This document shows positions 1 through 8,881 of a stretch of 64,000 nt of DNA, in pieces. A model generated the notes under the pieces. That model was given only the letters and a program-made list of their open reading frames with translations. It was not told the DNA's origin and did no database searches. The stretch comes from Spirilliplanes yamanashiensis (GTDB taxonomy: Bacteria > Actinomycetota > Actinomycetes > Mycobacteriales > Micromonosporaceae), in the NCBI RefSeq assembly GCF_016863475.1, contig NZ_BOOY01000030.1, positions 1 to 64,000 of the forward strand, given 5' to 3'. The first letter of the stretch is position 1. Every line of letters begins with the position of its first letter. A program made the translations under genes and the position numbers.

Positions 1-23
1 GGCGGAAGGGAACAGGTCAGTGA
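1..23 (+). CDS. C-terminal remnant of an upstream CDS (partial)
   Basis: The window opens inside a reading frame that ends in TGA at 21-23 and gives seven residues ending in GTGQ. Its stop overlaps the GTG start of the next gene at position 20, which is typical of translational coupling. By position it would be the sugar-binding protein of the ABC importer, but seven residues cannot establish that, so this is context only. Confidence 0.35.
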
Positions 24-1000
24 TCAGAGTTTTGAACGCCTTGATGGCGATCGTCGGCGGGGTCGGGGGCGCCCTGCTGCTCTACTACGCGCTCAACAAG
101 ATCGCCGAGCGGCTGCCGCAGAAGTGGGAGGAGCGGATCAAGCCGTACGTCTTCGTCGGCCCCGCGGTGCTGGCCATCGGCGTCTTCCTCATCTATCCGG
201 CGATCCGCACGATCATCCTCAGCTTCGCCAACTCCACGAGCACGGCCTGGGTCGGCCTGAGCAACTACACCGACCTGCTCAGCTCCAGCGACTTCCGGGC
301 GACGCTGTTCAACACGCTGCTGTGGATCATCATCGTGCCCACGCTGACGGTGATCCTCGGCCTGGCCGTCGCGGTGCTCACCGACAAGCTGCGGCCGACG
401 TTCGAGAAGTTCAGCAAGTCGATCATCTTCCTGCCGATGGCGATCAGCGGTGTGGCGCAGGCGGCCATCTGGCGGTTCATCTACGAGGCGCGGCCCGAGG
501 GCCAGCCGCAGATCGGCCTGATGAACGGCATCGTCACCGCGCTCGGCGGCGCGCCGGTGGCGTGGCTGCAGCAGGACCAGGCGCGGATGAACAGCTTCCT
601 GCTCATGGTGGTGCTGGTGTGGGCGCAGGTCGGCTTCGCGATGGTGCTGCTGTCGGCGGCCGTCAAGAGCGTGCCCGACGAGACCCTGGAGGCGGCCCGC
701 ATCGACGGGGCCAGCGAGCCCCAGGTGTTCTTCCGGGTCGTCGTCCCGCAGATCTGGCCGACCGTGATCACCGTCTTCATCACCGTGCTCATCGCGGTCA
801 TGAAGATCTTCGACGTCGTGTACGTCATGACCAACGGCAACTTCACCACCGACGTCGTCGCGGTCCGGTTCTTCAACGAGCTGTTCCGTAACGGCAACTA
901 CGGCTGGGCGTCCGCGATCGTCGTGATGCTGATGATCGCCGTGACCCCGGTGATGATCTACCAGGTGCGGCAGTTCCGGGTGCAGGAGGCAGCGCGATGA
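20..1000 (+). CDS. Carbohydrate ABC transporter permease, MalF-type
   Basis: This is one of the two membrane subunits of an ABC importer for a sugar or oligosaccharide (CUT1 family). The 326-residue protein has about six hydrophobic segments. It carries the permease EAA loop around residues 222-245 (EAARIDGA, then a hydrophobic stretch ending in VVPQIWP), the contact site for the ATPase. The GTG start at 20 overlaps the preceding stop, with a purine-rich GGCGGAAGGG just upstream. The stop overlaps the start of the second permease by 4 bases, so the two are surely co-translated. The ATPase is not in the window; actinobacteria often use a shared MsiK-type ATPase encoded elsewhere. The substrate cannot be read from the sequence. 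Confidence 0.93.
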   Translation: MIRVLNALMAIVGGVGGALLLYYALNKIAERLPQKWEERIKPYVFVGPAVLAIGVFLIYPAIRTIILSFANSTSTAWVGLSNYTDLLSSSDFRATLFNTLLWIIIVPTLTVILGLAVAVLTDKLRPTFEKFSKSIIFLPMAISGVAQAAIWRFIYEARPEGQPQIGLMNGIVTALGGAPVAWLQQDQARMNSFLLMVVLVWAQVGFAMVLLSAAVKSVPDETLEAARIDGASEPQVFFRVVVPQIWPTVITVFITVLIAVMKIFDVVYVMTNGNFTTDVVAVRFFNELFRNGNYGWASAIVVMLMIAVTPVMIYQVRQFRVQEAAR

Positions 1001-1929
1001 CCACCACGAGCAACACGCCGCCACCGGTCGCCGCGCCGGCGCACACCCAGACCAAGGCCACCAAGCTCACCGGCGGGCACGGCGACAAGATCCACCGGCC
1101 GAGCTGGTTCGCCCGCATCGTCGTCGGGATCCTGTGCTTCGTGTGGATCGTGCCGACGGTCGGCCTGCTGGTGACGTCGTTCCGCGGCCCGGAGGACGCC
1201 CTGACCTCCGGCTGGTGGACGGCGCTGGCGTCGCCGTTCGACCTGACCCAGTGGACGATCGCGAACTACTCCGAGGTCTGGACCGAGGGCGGCATGGGCC
1301 GCGCGTTCCTCAACAGCTTCGTGGTGAGCGTCCCGGCCACCATCATCCCGATCATGATCGCGGCGTTCGCGGCGTACGCGTTCACGTTCATGGAGTTCCG
1401 CGGCCGCGACGTGCTGTTCGTCGTCATCGTCGGCCTGCTCGTGGTGCCGAACCAGGTGGCGCTCGTGCCGCTGCTGCGCATCTACAGCGACCTCGGGCTC
1501 AACGGCACGTTCCTGTCCGTCTGGCTCGCCCACGCCGGCTTCGGCATGCCGCTGGCCATCTACATCCTGCGCAACTACATGGCGACGCTGCCGCGGGGCA
1601 TCATCGAGTCCGCGAAGGTGGACGGCGCGAACCACTTCGCGACGTTCTGGCGGCTCATCGTGCCGATGTCGGTGCCGGCGCTGGCCTCGTTCGCCATCTT
1701 CCAGTTCCTCTGGGTGTGGAACGACCTGCTCATCGCGCTGGTCTTCCTCGGCACCGGCGACAACGCCGTCGTCACCGTCAACGTGGCGTCGCTCGTCGGC
1801 TCCCAGGGCCAGGGCTGGCAGCTGCTGACCGCCGGCGCGTTCCTCAGCATGGTGGTGCCGCTGCTGGTGTTCGTGTCGCTGCAGCGCTACTTCGTCCGCG
1901 GCCTGACGGCCGGCTCCGTCAAGGGCTGA
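997..1929 (+). CDS. Carbohydrate ABC transporter permease, MalG-type
   Basis: This is the second inner-membrane subunit of the same sugar importer. The protein has 310 residues: a cytoplasmic N-terminus of about 45 residues (Pro/Thr/Lys-rich, low complexity), six hydrophobic segments, and an EAA loop near residues 203-228 (SAKVDGANHF and then LIVPMSVPAL). The ATG at 997 overlaps the upstream TGA (ATGA), which fixes the start. It is the last gene of the transporter operon; a 13-bp hairpin begins 17 bases after its stop. The pairing with the MalF-type subunit is certain from position and family, but the sugar is unknown. Confidence 0.93.
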   Translation: MTTTSNTPPPVAAPAHTQTKATKLTGGHGDKIHRPSWFARIVVGILCFVWIVPTVGLLVTSFRGPEDALTSGWWTALASPFDLTQWTIANYSEVWTEGGMGRAFLNSFVVSVPATIIPIMIAAFAAYAFTFMEFRGRDVLFVVIVGLLVVPNQVALVPLLRIYSDLGLNGTFLSVWLAHAGFGMPLAIYILRNYMATLPRGIIESAKVDGANHFATFWRLIVPMSVPALASFAIFQFLWVWNDLLIALVFLGTGDNAVVTVNVASLVGSQGQGWQLLTAGAFLSMVVPLLVFVSLQRYFVRGLTAGSVKG

Positions 1930-1945
1930 CGCCCGTCCGACCACG

Positions 1946-1975
1946 AACGGCCCGGCGCCTGCGCGCCGGGCCGTT
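1946..1975 (+). terminator. Strong factor-independent-like terminator hairpin
   Basis: A perfect 13-bp stem (AACGGCCCGGCGC at 1946-1958, complement at 1963-1975) has a 4-nt loop. It is followed by TCTGTC rather than a long T run, as is usual in high-GC actinobacteria. It closes the sugar transporter operon, and the next gene starts only 5 nt downstream. Confidence 0.85.
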
Positions 1976-1980
1976 CTGTC

Positions 1981-2745
1981 ATGATCGCCCGGGTGCGCGC
2001 GATCGTTCTCGACTTCTACTGCACCCTGACCGACCCGGCGGCCGAGGGCGGGCGGCGGGCGGCGTTCGCCGCCACGGCCGCGGCGCTCGGGGTGCCCGCC
2101 GACGACTTCTGGGCCGCCATGTCGGGCACGTTCCGCGACCGGATCGTCGGCCGCTACGGCGGCACCCGCGACACCCTGCGCGCCATGGCCGCCCGGTGCG
2201 GCGCCACCGTCGGCGACGACACCCTCGACGCCGCCCTGACCGTGCACCGGGCCCGGGCCGCCGACCTGCGCCCGCCCCGCCCCGAGGCCCTCGCCGTGCT
2301 GGACGAGCTGCGCGGGCGCGGCTGGCGGACCGCCCTGATCAGCGACTGCGCCTCCGAGCTGGTGGAGAGCTGGGCGGGCACCCCGTACGCGGCCCGGATC
2401 GACGTGCCCGTGTTCAGCTGGCGGTCCGGCTGCCGCAAACCCGACCCGCGGCTCTACGCGGCGGCCGCCGCCGGGCTGGGCGTGCCGGCGGAAGCGTGCT
2501 GGTACGTGGGCGACGGCGGCGGCGGCGAGCTGGCCGGGGCGCGGGCGGCCGGGATGCGGCCCGTGCTGGTCACCAACGCCGCCTACCCCGGCGCGGGCGC
2601 CTACCGGGTGGACGCCGACCCGTACCGGCCCGCCGACGCCGTGGACGACCTCACCGGGCTGCTGAACCTCTGCGGGCACCCGATCGGGGTCGGTCGATCG
2701 AGGCGTCCCGTGCGCCCCGATCGGTCTGACTTATCGTCGGAATGA
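1981..2745 (+). CDS. HAD-superfamily hydrolase
   Basis: This is a probable phosphatase or dehalogenase-type hydrolase of 254 residues. Motif I is DFYCTLTD at residues 11-18, with Asp11 as the expected nucleophile. The second acid of the usual DxD phosphatase motif is Tyr13, a DxYxT form seen in haloacid dehalogenase-like HAD proteins. Motif II is around ALISDC (Ser), motif III is the Lys in CRKPDPRLY, and motif IV is YVGDGGGGEL. The last 20-25 residues are basic and look like a tail. The ATG lies 5 nt after a terminator stem with no Shine-Dalgarno sequence, so the mRNA may be leaderless or the start may be the in-frame GTG at 1993. The substrate is unknown. Confidence 0.85.
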   Translation: MIARVRAIVLDFYCTLTDPAAEGGRRAAFAATAAALGVPADDFWAAMSGTFRDRIVGRYGGTRDTLRAMAARCGATVGDDTLDAALTVHRARAADLRPPRPEALAVLDELRGRGWRTALISDCASELVESWAGTPYAARIDVPVFSWRSGCRKPDPRLYAAAAAGLGVPAEACWYVGDGGGGELAGARAAGMRPVLVTNAAYPGAGAYRVDADPYRPADAVDDLTGLLNLCGHPIGVGRSRRPVRPDRSDLSSE

Positions 2746-2773
2746 GTTATGGCCGTTTTGCCGGGCCGGTCGC

Positions 2774-2788
2774 TAGGTTTTCGCGGTG
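2774..2788 (+). promoter_or_regulatory. Leaderless promoter: -10 TAGGTT, 6 nt before GTG
   Basis: TAGGTT at 2774-2779 fits the actinobacterial -10 pattern TANNNT and is followed after 6 nt by the GTG start at 2786. There is no Shine-Dalgarno. The same geometry recurs at nine other genes in this window. I see no convincing -35. Confidence 0.55.
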
Positions 2789-4276
2789 CGCAACCGCTAC
2801 ATCGACCTCCTGAGGGCCGCGGCCATCCTGCGCGTCGTCGTCTACCACGCCGTCGCCTGGCCCTGGCTGACGATCGCGCTGCCCGCGATGGGCGTCATGT
2901 TCGCGCTCGCCGGGTCGCTGACCGCCGCGTCGCTGGAGCGGCGCGACGCCGCCCACGTCGTGGTCTCGCGCATCCGCCGGCTCGTCCCGCCCCTGTGGGC
3001 GCTGGCCGCCGTCGCCGTGCCCGCCATGTACCTGGCCGGCTGGGACGACGAGAAGATGGGGCTGCACCGGCTGGCGTACTGGATCGTGCCCGTCGGCGAC
3101 CCGCCCGGCAGCGAGTGGGGCGGCGACCTGTGGGGGCCGCTGTGGTACCTGCGGGCGTACCTGTGGTTCGTGCTGCTGTCGCCGCTGCTGTGGTGGGCGT
3201 ACCGGCGCGCCGCCTGGGCGGCCGTCGCCGCGCCGTTCGCCGCGCTGCTCGCCCTGCACGTCACCGGCTTCGAGTTCTACGGCAACGGCGACGCCATCGC
3301 GTGGGACCTGGCCACGTACGGCTCCTGCTGGATCGCCGGCTTCGCCCACCACGACGGCCGGCTGCAGCGCCTGCGGGCGTGGGTCGTCGCGCCCGTCACG
3401 CTCGCCCTCGGCGCCGCCGCCATGCTGTACCTGCGCGCCCACCCCGAGGAGTACCGCAGCGACCTCGGCGACGTGCCGATCGCGCAGGCGCTGTGGGCGT
3501 TCGCGTTCGTGCTGCTCGCCCTGTGGTGGGAGCCGCCGATGGGCTGGCTCGACCGGGTGCGGGGCCTGGCGGCCGCGGTGCGGCTGCTCAACGCCCGCGC
3601 CGTCACCGTCTACCTGTGGCACAGCCCGGCGATCTTCGCCACGATCGCGCTGCTCGGCTGGCTGGCCCTCGACGACCTCGGGCCGCTCGACGCCCCGGCG
3701 ACGCTGGCGGGGGCGCTGCTGCTGACCGCGGTCGCCGTCGTGGCGTTCGGCTGGATCGAGGACCTGGCGGGCCGCCGCCGGCCCCGGCTGTGGCCGGCCG
3801 CGGCGGCCCCGGACCGGCCGGCCGCGCCCACGGGCGCCGATGGGCCCGCGGTCAAGCAGCACTGGACCCACGGGCCCGCGTCGGAGCCCGACTTCCTGCA
3901 GCGCCTGGCGGCGGCGGCCCCGGCCGCGGCGGCCCCCGCGCCGCCGGGGCAGCGCCGCCCGGCCGCCGGCGACGAGCCGGTGACCCACCGCCTGCCGGTC
4001 GCCCCGGCGGAGCCCTCCCCCGGCGGCGCGGTGCCGGGCCCGCGGGCCGAGCCGGCCGCGGCGGCGCCGCCCACCGGCCCGCCCACCGGCCCGGATACCG
4101 GCGGGCACCGCGGTGGGCACGGTGCGCTGCCGGCGGGTGGGTTCGGGGCCGGGCGGGGCGGGCGGACGCCGGAGCGGCTCGCCGCCGAGCCGCCCAACAC
4201 CGGCCCCTGGTTCTCGTCCGCGCGGGAGCACCGGCCGCCGGCCCGGCCGGTCGACGCGCGGGAGCGGCGCCGGTAA
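2786..4276 (+). CDS. Acyltransferase-3 family integral membrane protein
   Basis: This 496-residue membrane protein belongs to the OafA/YrhL acyltransferase-3 family, which moves acyl groups (often acetyl or succinyl) onto sugars, lipids or antibiotics at the membrane. The family's R-x10-H motif is present as Arg10 and His21 in the first helix (YIDLLRAAAIL, then VVYHAVAW). About ten hydrophobic helices fill residues 10-330. From about residue 340 the protein becomes a 150-residue Pro/Ala/Gly-rich cytoplasmic-type tail with no recognisable domain, unusual in length for the family. The GTG start follows a -10-like TAGGTT by 6 nt. It stands alone, and the acceptor molecule is unknown. Confidence 0.85.
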   Translation: MRNRYIDLLRAAAILRVVVYHAVAWPWLTIALPAMGVMFALAGSLTAASLERRDAAHVVVSRIRRLVPPLWALAAVAVPAMYLAGWDDEKMGLHRLAYWIVPVGDPPGSEWGGDLWGPLWYLRAYLWFVLLSPLLWWAYRRAAWAAVAAPFAALLALHVTGFEFYGNGDAIAWDLATYGSCWIAGFAHHDGRLQRLRAWVVAPVTLALGAAAMLYLRAHPEEYRSDLGDVPIAQALWAFAFVLLALWWEPPMGWLDRVRGLAAAVRLLNARAVTVYLWHSPAIFATIALLGWLALDDLGPLDAPATLAGALLLTAVAVVAFGWIEDLAGRRRPRLWPAAAAPDRPAAPTGADGPAVKQHWTHGPASEPDFLQRLAAAAPAAAAPAPPGQRRPAAGDEPVTHRLPVAPAEPSPGGAVPGPRAEPAAAAPPTGPPTGPDTGGHRGGHGALPAGGFGAGRGGRTPERLAAEPPNTGPWFSSAREHRPPARPVDARERRR

Positions 4277-4345
4277 TCCGGTCGCGGCGGCAAGCCCGGG
4301 CGGCCTACCGTCGGGGCCCCGGGGACCGCCGCCGGGACGCCGTCG

Positions 4346-4891
4346 ATGGCCCGCGTGCGCCGCGAAGCACGCCCGAGCATGAACCCGCACGTCCGCAGCC
4401 GCCGGGACCTGCGCGCGCAGCGCCGCCCGGCCGCCCACCGCTGCTGGGGCCACCTGATCGCCGCCCCGCTGTGGCCCCTGTACGACGCCAACCTCGGCAC
4501 GCTGCTGCGCACCTGCGACGCGGTCGGGGCGTGCCTGGCGGTGCCGCGCCGCCCGTGGGCGGACCGGGCCGTCGAGCGCGGCAACACGCTGCGCCGGCCG
4601 AGCTGCGTGCACCGGGTGGCCGGGCCGCAGCGCTGGCTCGCCGCCGAGCGGGCCGCCGGGGCCCGGGTCGTGGGCGTCGAGCTGGCCGACGAGGCGGTCC
4701 GGCTGGGCGACCTGCCCGCGGCGCGCCGCCGCACCGTGGTGGTGCTGGGCCACGAGCGGACCGGGCTGCCGCCGGAGGCGCTGGAGCACCTGGACGAGCT
4801 GGTGGAGATCCCCATGGTCGGCACCGGGCACAGCCTGAACGTGGCGGTGGCGGGGTCGCTGGTGCTGTACAAGCTGGCGGGGCTGCTGTGA
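4346..4891 (+). CDS. SpoU/TrmH-family RNA 2'-O-methyltransferase
   Basis: This SPOUT-class RNA ribose methyltransferase has 181 residues, or 170 if the ATG at 4379 is used. All three SpoU motifs are visible: motif 1 as NLGTLLRTCDAVG (Asn and Arg catalytic/RNA positions), motif 2 as VVVLGHERTGLP, and motif 3 as EIPMVGTGHSLNVAVAGSL, which forms the knotted SAM pocket. It lacks the extra N-terminal RNA-binding domain found in longer members, so it resembles the short TrmL/TrmH-like type. The target RNA cannot be assigned. A TACCGT -10-like element at 4306-4311 could drive it with a short leader. The chemosensory operon starts 49 bases downstream from its own promoter. Confidence 0.88.
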   Translation: MARVRREARPSMNPHVRSRRDLRAQRRPAAHRCWGHLIAAPLWPLYDANLGTLLRTCDAVGACLAVPRRPWADRAVERGNTLRRPSCVHRVAGPQRWLAAERAAGARVVGVELADEAVRLGDLPAARRRTVVVLGHERTGLPPEALEHLDELVEIPMVGTGHSLNVAVAGSLVLYKLAGLL

Positions 4892-4904
4892 AGCACGCGG
4901 AAAC

Positions 4905-4943
4905 GTGAAACAGGCGAAGAACTCTCGCTAATCTGGGCTAATG
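4905..4943 (+). promoter_or_regulatory. Promoter of the chemosensory operon (leaderless)
   Basis: GTGAAA at 4905-4910 (4 of 6 to TTGACA), an 18-nt spacer and TAATCT at 4929-4934 form a good housekeeping-type promoter. The ATG of the first CheW gene follows the -10 after 6 nt, so the transcript should begin at or next to the start codon. Confidence 0.6.
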
Positions 4944-5486
4944 ACCCAGGTCGGACAATTTGCTGCGCCGGCGGGTCCGGCGACCCACGGCGACGCCTGC
5001 CTGGTGTTCCGTGCCGGCGGTCTGCTCGCCGCGCTGCGCCTGGCCGACGTCGCCGAGGCCATGCGGCCCCTGCCCACCCGGCCGCTGGCGGGCACCGCCC
5101 CGTACGTGCTGGGCCTGACGATCCTGCGCGGGCGGCCCGCCCCCGTGGTCGACGTGGCGCGCCTGCTGGCCGGCGAGACCGCCGAGCCCACCCGGTTCGT
5201 CGCCGCACGCACCGGGCGCGGCCTGGTCGCGCTCGCCACCGGGCCCGTGCTCGGGGTGCGCCGGCACCTCACCGACGACGACACCGGCGAGGCCGTCCAG
5301 CAGAACACCGCCCTGCTCGGGCCCGCGCCCGGCCGGCTCGTCGAGGCGATCGGCACCCTGGCCGGCGAGCCGCTGTTCCTGCTGCGCGGCCTCGGCATGG
5401 TCCCCGACGAGGTGTGGTCGGCGGTGCAGGACACCGACGCCGATCACGGCGGCGGCCCGCCGGCCGAGGCCGGGGGCGCGCCGTGA
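4941..5486 (+). CDS. CheW-like coupling protein (first copy)
   Basis: This 181-residue protein is essentially a single CheW domain: ACLVFRAGGLLAALRLADVAEAM at the start, the ILRGRPAPVVDVARLL core and a C-terminal strand region. CheW links chemoreceptor signalling tips to the CheA kinase in the cytoplasmic array. It is the first gene of a seven-gene operon with overlapping junctions; the next gene starts inside its stop codon (GTGA at 5483). By position it corresponds to WspB of Wsp-type arrays. The C-terminal ~25 residues are acidic then Gly/Pro-rich and probably disordered. Confidence 0.9.
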   Translation: MTQVGQFAAPAGPATHGDACLVFRAGGLLAALRLADVAEAMRPLPTRPLAGTAPYVLGLTILRGRPAPVVDVARLLAGETAEPTRFVAARTGRGLVALATGPVLGVRRHLTDDDTGEAVQQNTALLGPAPGRLVEAIGTLAGEPLFLLRGLGMVPDEVWSAVQDTDADHGGGPPAEAGGAP

Positions 5487-6874
5487 CCGCCGCCGCGGCC
5501 GAGGCCGCCGCCCTGACCCGGTTCCGCAGCGTGCTCGTCGACCGGTTCGGCTGGTCGAACGCGGACACCGACGACGACCAGCTCGCCCGCGTGCTGCGCC
5601 GCCGGGCCGCCCACCACGGCCTGCACCAGCGGGACTACCTGCGCCTGCTCGGCACCGGCGAGCCGGCCGGCGAGCTCGACACGCTCGCCGAGGAACTCAC
5701 CATCACCGAGACCTACTTCTTCCGGCACGCCGAGCAGTTCGACGCCCTCGCCACCGACGTGCTGGCCGAGCGGATCCGCCTGCGCGCCGCGGCCGGGCAG
5801 GAGGAGCTGCGGATGCTGTCGGTCGGGTGCTCGTCCGGCGAGGAGCCGTACACGCTCGCGATCGTGGCCCGCGGGGTCGCGCCCGGTCCGGGCTGGCACA
5901 TCTCCGTGCTGGGCGTCGACGCCAACCCGGCCATGCTGCGCCGCGCCGCCGCCGCCCGGTACTCGTCGTGGGCGCTGCGCGAGACGCCCGCCGACGTGCG
6001 GCGGCGCTGGTTCCGGCCGCGCGACGGGCTGTTCGAGGTCGACGACCGGATCCGGGCGGACGTGCGGTTCCAGGCGTACAACGTGGTCGCCGACGACCCG
6101 GCGCTGTTCGGCGCGGGCCGCTACGACGCGATCTTCTGCCGCAACCTGCTCATGTACCTGACGCCGGAGGCGGCCGGCCGGCTGGTGCGGCGGATGACGG
6201 ACGCGCTGGCGCCCGGCGGCGGGCTGTTCCTCGGCCACACCGACACGCTCGGCAGCCGGCCGCCGGGCCTGCAGCCGCGGCACCGCAACGCCAGCACGCA
6301 CTACCGGCGCGTCCGGGGCGACGACGGCGCGCCGCCCGCGCCGCCGCAGCCGCGGGAGATCGCGGCGCCGCCCCCGCCGCCGGGCCGCGGGGTCCGCGAG
6401 CGGGTGCTCGACCTGCTGCGCGACGAACGGTTCGGCGACGCCCAGCAGCTGCTGGCGGACGAGGCCGGGCCCGGCGACGAGCTGTTGCACGCCGTCGTGC
6501 TCGCGCTGACCGGCCGGCTCGACGAGGCGGAACGGCGCTGCCGGGAGATCCTCGACGCCGACGGGCTCAGCCCCGACGCCCACCACCTGCTCGGGGTGTG
6601 CCTGGAGGCGCACGGCACCCCGGACGCGGCCGTGGCGCAGTACCGGCTGGCCGCGTACCTGGACCCGGCGTTCGCCATGCCGCGGCTGCGGCTCGGCCTG
6701 CTGGCCCGCCGCCGGGGCGACGACGCCGTCGCCCGCACCGAGCTGGAGAACGCCCGCACGCTGCTGCGCCACGAGACCGACGAGCGGATCCTGGTGTTCG
6801 GCGGCGGGTTCGGCCGGCTCGCGCTGAGCACGCTGTGCCGCACCGAGCTGGACCAGTGCGGGAGCGCCCGGTGA
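5483..6874 (+). CDS. CheR-type receptor methyltransferase with C-terminal TPR region
   Basis: This protein adds methyl groups to glutamates of the cognate chemoreceptor using SAM. It has 463 residues: an N-terminal helical CheR domain (1-75, with the TITETYFFRHAEQF motif near 70-85), a Rossmann methyltransferase domain with LSVGCSSGEEPYTLA near residue 113 and the FCRNLLMYL motif near 215, a Pro-rich linker (about 275-300), and tetratricopeptide-like helices from about 305 to 440. CheR-TPR fusions are characteristic of Wsp/WspC and Frz-like arrays, not of flagellar CheR. I chose GTG 5483 because it overlaps the CheW stop (GTGA); an upstream in-frame start would read through the CheW gene. Confidence 0.92.
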   Translation: MTAAAAEAAALTRFRSVLVDRFGWSNADTDDDQLARVLRRRAAHHGLHQRDYLRLLGTGEPAGELDTLAEELTITETYFFRHAEQFDALATDVLAERIRLRAAAGQEELRMLSVGCSSGEEPYTLAIVARGVAPGPGWHISVLGVDANPAMLRRAAAARYSSWALRETPADVRRRWFRPRDGLFEVDDRIRADVRFQAYNVVADDPALFGAGRYDAIFCRNLLMYLTPEAAGRLVRRMTDALAPGGGLFLGHTDTLGSRPPGLQPRHRNASTHYRRVRGDDGAPPAPPQPREIAAPPPPPGRGVRERVLDLLRDERFGDAQQLLADEAGPGDELLHAVVLALTGRLDEAERRCREILDADGLSPDAHHLLGVCLEAHGTPDAAVAQYRLAAYLDPAFAMPRLRLGLLARRRGDDAVARTELENARTLLRHETDERILVFGGGFGRLALSTLCRTELDQCGSAR

Positions 6875-7416
6875 CCACCGACGTGCGGGCCCTGACCGCC
6901 GACCTGCGACGGCGCTTCGACGCCGACTTCGCCGTCCCGCCGCGCAGCGCCGCGGCCCCGGCCGAGGAGCTGCTGGCGCTGCGGGCCGGCGGCGAACGCT
7001 ACGCCCTGCGGCTGCGCCAGGCCCAGGGCCTGTACGCGGAGCGGCCGATCACCTCCCTGCCCGGCCCGGTCGGCGCCCTGCTCGGCGTCGCCGCGTTCAG
7101 CGGGGCGATCGTGCCCGTCTACGACCTGGGCGCCCTGCTCGGCCGGCCGGCCGACCCGAGCCCGCGCTGGCTGGTGCTGGCCGCCGGGACGCCCGCCCTG
7201 GCCGTGGCGTTCGCCGAGCTGGACGGCCACGTGCGGGCCCGGCCGGGCGACCTGGTCGCCGAGCCGGACACCCGCGGCGGGCGGCGGGCCCTGCGCGGCA
7301 TGGTCGCCCTGCCCGGCGGGACCCGCCCGATCGTCGACCTGCCGGCGGTGCGCGCCACGGTGCTGGCGCTGACCGGCTCGAAACCCACGAAGGAAAGCGG
7401 TGACGCGGATGGCTAG
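6871..7416 (+). CDS. CheW-like coupling protein (second copy)
   Basis: The second CheW-domain protein of the array has 181 residues. The GTG at 6871 overlaps the CheR stop as GTGA. The CheW fold is recognisable as [22 protein letters not shown] and then [19 protein letters not shown], with a C-terminal [12 protein letters not shown] strand. It is divergent from the first CheW. Paired CheW genes flanking a CheR-TPR gene match wspB-wspC-wspD. One CheW may serve the receptor-CheA coupling and the other the receptor-CheR contact; that split of labour is known for Wsp and inferred here. The stop lies inside the MCP gene (17-base overlap). Confidence 0.9.
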   Translation: MTTDVRALTADLRRRFDADFAVPPRSAAAPAEELLALRAGGERYALRLRQAQGLYAERPITSLPGPVGALLGVAAFSGAIVPVYDLGALLGRPADPSPRWLVLAAGTPALAVAFAELDGHVRARPGDLVAEPDTRGGRRALRGMVALPGGTRPIVDLPAVRATVLALTGSKPTKESGDADG

Positions 7417-8881
7417 GCGGACCTACGGGCGCAAGCTGGGCGGCGGCCTGGCGATCAGCATCGTGCTGACCCTGCTCATGGGCGCGGCGGCGGTGGCGGC
7501 GCTGATCGTCGTGCGCGACGCCAAGGACCGGGTGATCGACACCGCGGTGAGCGGCCTGGTCAACGCCGAGCGGCTGCACACCGCGGCCAGCGACAAGATC
7601 GCCGCGAGCCGGGGATTCCTGCTGACCGGCGAGGAGGAGTACGCGCGGGAGACCGACGTGGCGCGGGCCCGGTTCGTCGAGCTGACCGCGACGCTGCGCG
7701 ACCGGCTGGCCGACTCCCCCGAGCTGCCCCGGGTCGACCAGGTCGCCCAGGCCGAGGCGGCGCACGACGCGGTGCTGCGCCAGCTCATGGCGTCGCGCCG
7801 CACCGGCGAGCAGCAGGCGGCGGTGGCGCGGGCGTTCGACCAGCAGCTGGCGCCGCTGCGCGACACCATGGACAGCCGGATCGACGCGCTGACCGAGGTG
7901 CTGCGGCAGGACGCCGTCGCCGCCCGGGCGGACTCCTCGGCCCGGGCCTCGCGTGCGGTCGGCGTGGTCATCGGCCTGGGCCTGCTGGCGATCGTCTCGG
8001 CGATCGTCGTGGCGGTCCGGCTCAGCCGCAGCCTGCGCCGCGAGGTCGGCAGCGCCGTCGGGCACATCCAGAGCTCGTCGGCGCAGCTGGAGGCGGCGGC
8101 CGCGCAGCAGGCGTCGGGCGGCCGCGACCAGGCCAGCGCCATGAACGAGATCACCACGACGATCAGCGAGCTGCTCATCACGTCGCGGCAGATCGCCGAG
8201 AGCGCCCACCGGGTCTCCCGGATCGCCGAGGAGACCGCCGAGGCCGCCCGCACCGGCGACGCCACCATCGAGCAGACCCGCGAGTCGATCACCGCCATCC
8301 GCACCCAGGTGGACCAGATCGTCACCCACATGCTGGCGCTGGGCGAGAAGTCGCAGCAGATCGGCGGCGTCGCCGACCTGGTGTCGGAGCTGGCCGAGCA
8401 GACCAACATCCTGGCCATCAACGCCACCATCGAGGCCAGCGGCGCCGGCGAGTGGGGCCGGCGGTTCGCGGTGGTCGCCGAGGAGATCCGCAAGCTGGCC
8501 GACCGCACGGCCGGCTCGGCGAAGGAGATCCGGGCGCTCATCGACGACGTGCGCGGCGCGGTGAACACCACCGTCATGGCCACGGAGATCGGCGTCAAGG
8601 CCGTCGACGCGGGCAGCCGCACCTTCGACGAGGCCACCAGCGCGTTCGGGCGCATCGGCCAGCTCGTCGCCACCACCAACGACGCCACCCGCGAGATCGA
8701 GCTGTCCACCAAGCAGCAGACCACCGCCGTCGAGCAGGTCAACGTCGCCGCAGCCGACACCGCCCGGGTCACCCGGGAGACCGAGGCCAGCGCCACCCAG
8801 ACGCGGCAGACCGCCGCCCACCTCAGCGGCCTGTCCAGCGACCTGCTCGACCTCGTCGGCACCGGGCCGGGCCAGAAGTGA
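7400..8881 (+). CDS. Methyl-accepting chemotaxis protein (CHASE3-like sensor)
   Basis: This 493-residue chemoreceptor is the input of the array. One transmembrane helix (about 14-38), an extracytoplasmic helical sensor (38-185) with the CHASE3 signature [14 protein letters not shown], and a second transmembrane helix (about 187-210) precede the long cytoplasmic coiled coil. The kinase-control hairpin tip is around residues 326-356 ([20 protein letters not shown], then [19 protein letters not shown]), close to the MCP consensus. There is no C-terminal pentapeptide tether. The start is GTG 7400 (AGGAAAG just before) or ATG 7409; the two differ by three residues. The stop TGA overlaps the cheA start. 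The MCP is mid-operon, unlike wspA, which is first. Confidence 0.93.
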   Translation: MTRMARRTYGRKLGGGLAISIVLTLLMGAAAVAALIVVRDAKDRVIDTAVSGLVNAERLHTAASDKIAASRGFLLTGEEEYARETDVARARFVELTATLRDRLADSPELPRVDQVAQAEAAHDAVLRQLMASRRTGEQQAAVARAFDQQLAPLRDTMDSRIDALTEVLRQDAVAARADSSARASRAVGVVIGLGLLAIVSAIVVAVRLSRSLRREVGSAVGHIQSSSAQLEAAAAQQASGGRDQASAMNEITTTISELLITSRQIAESAHRVSRIAEETAEAARTGDATIEQTRESITAIRTQVDQIVTHMLALGEKSQQIGGVADLVSELAEQTNILAINATIEASGAGEWGRRFAVVAEEIRKLADRTAGSAKEIRALIDDVRGAVNTTVMATEIGVKAVDAGSRTFDEATSAFGRIGQLVATTNDATREIELSTKQQTTAVEQVNVAAADTARVTRETEASATQTRQTAAHLSGLSSDLLDLVGTGPGQK

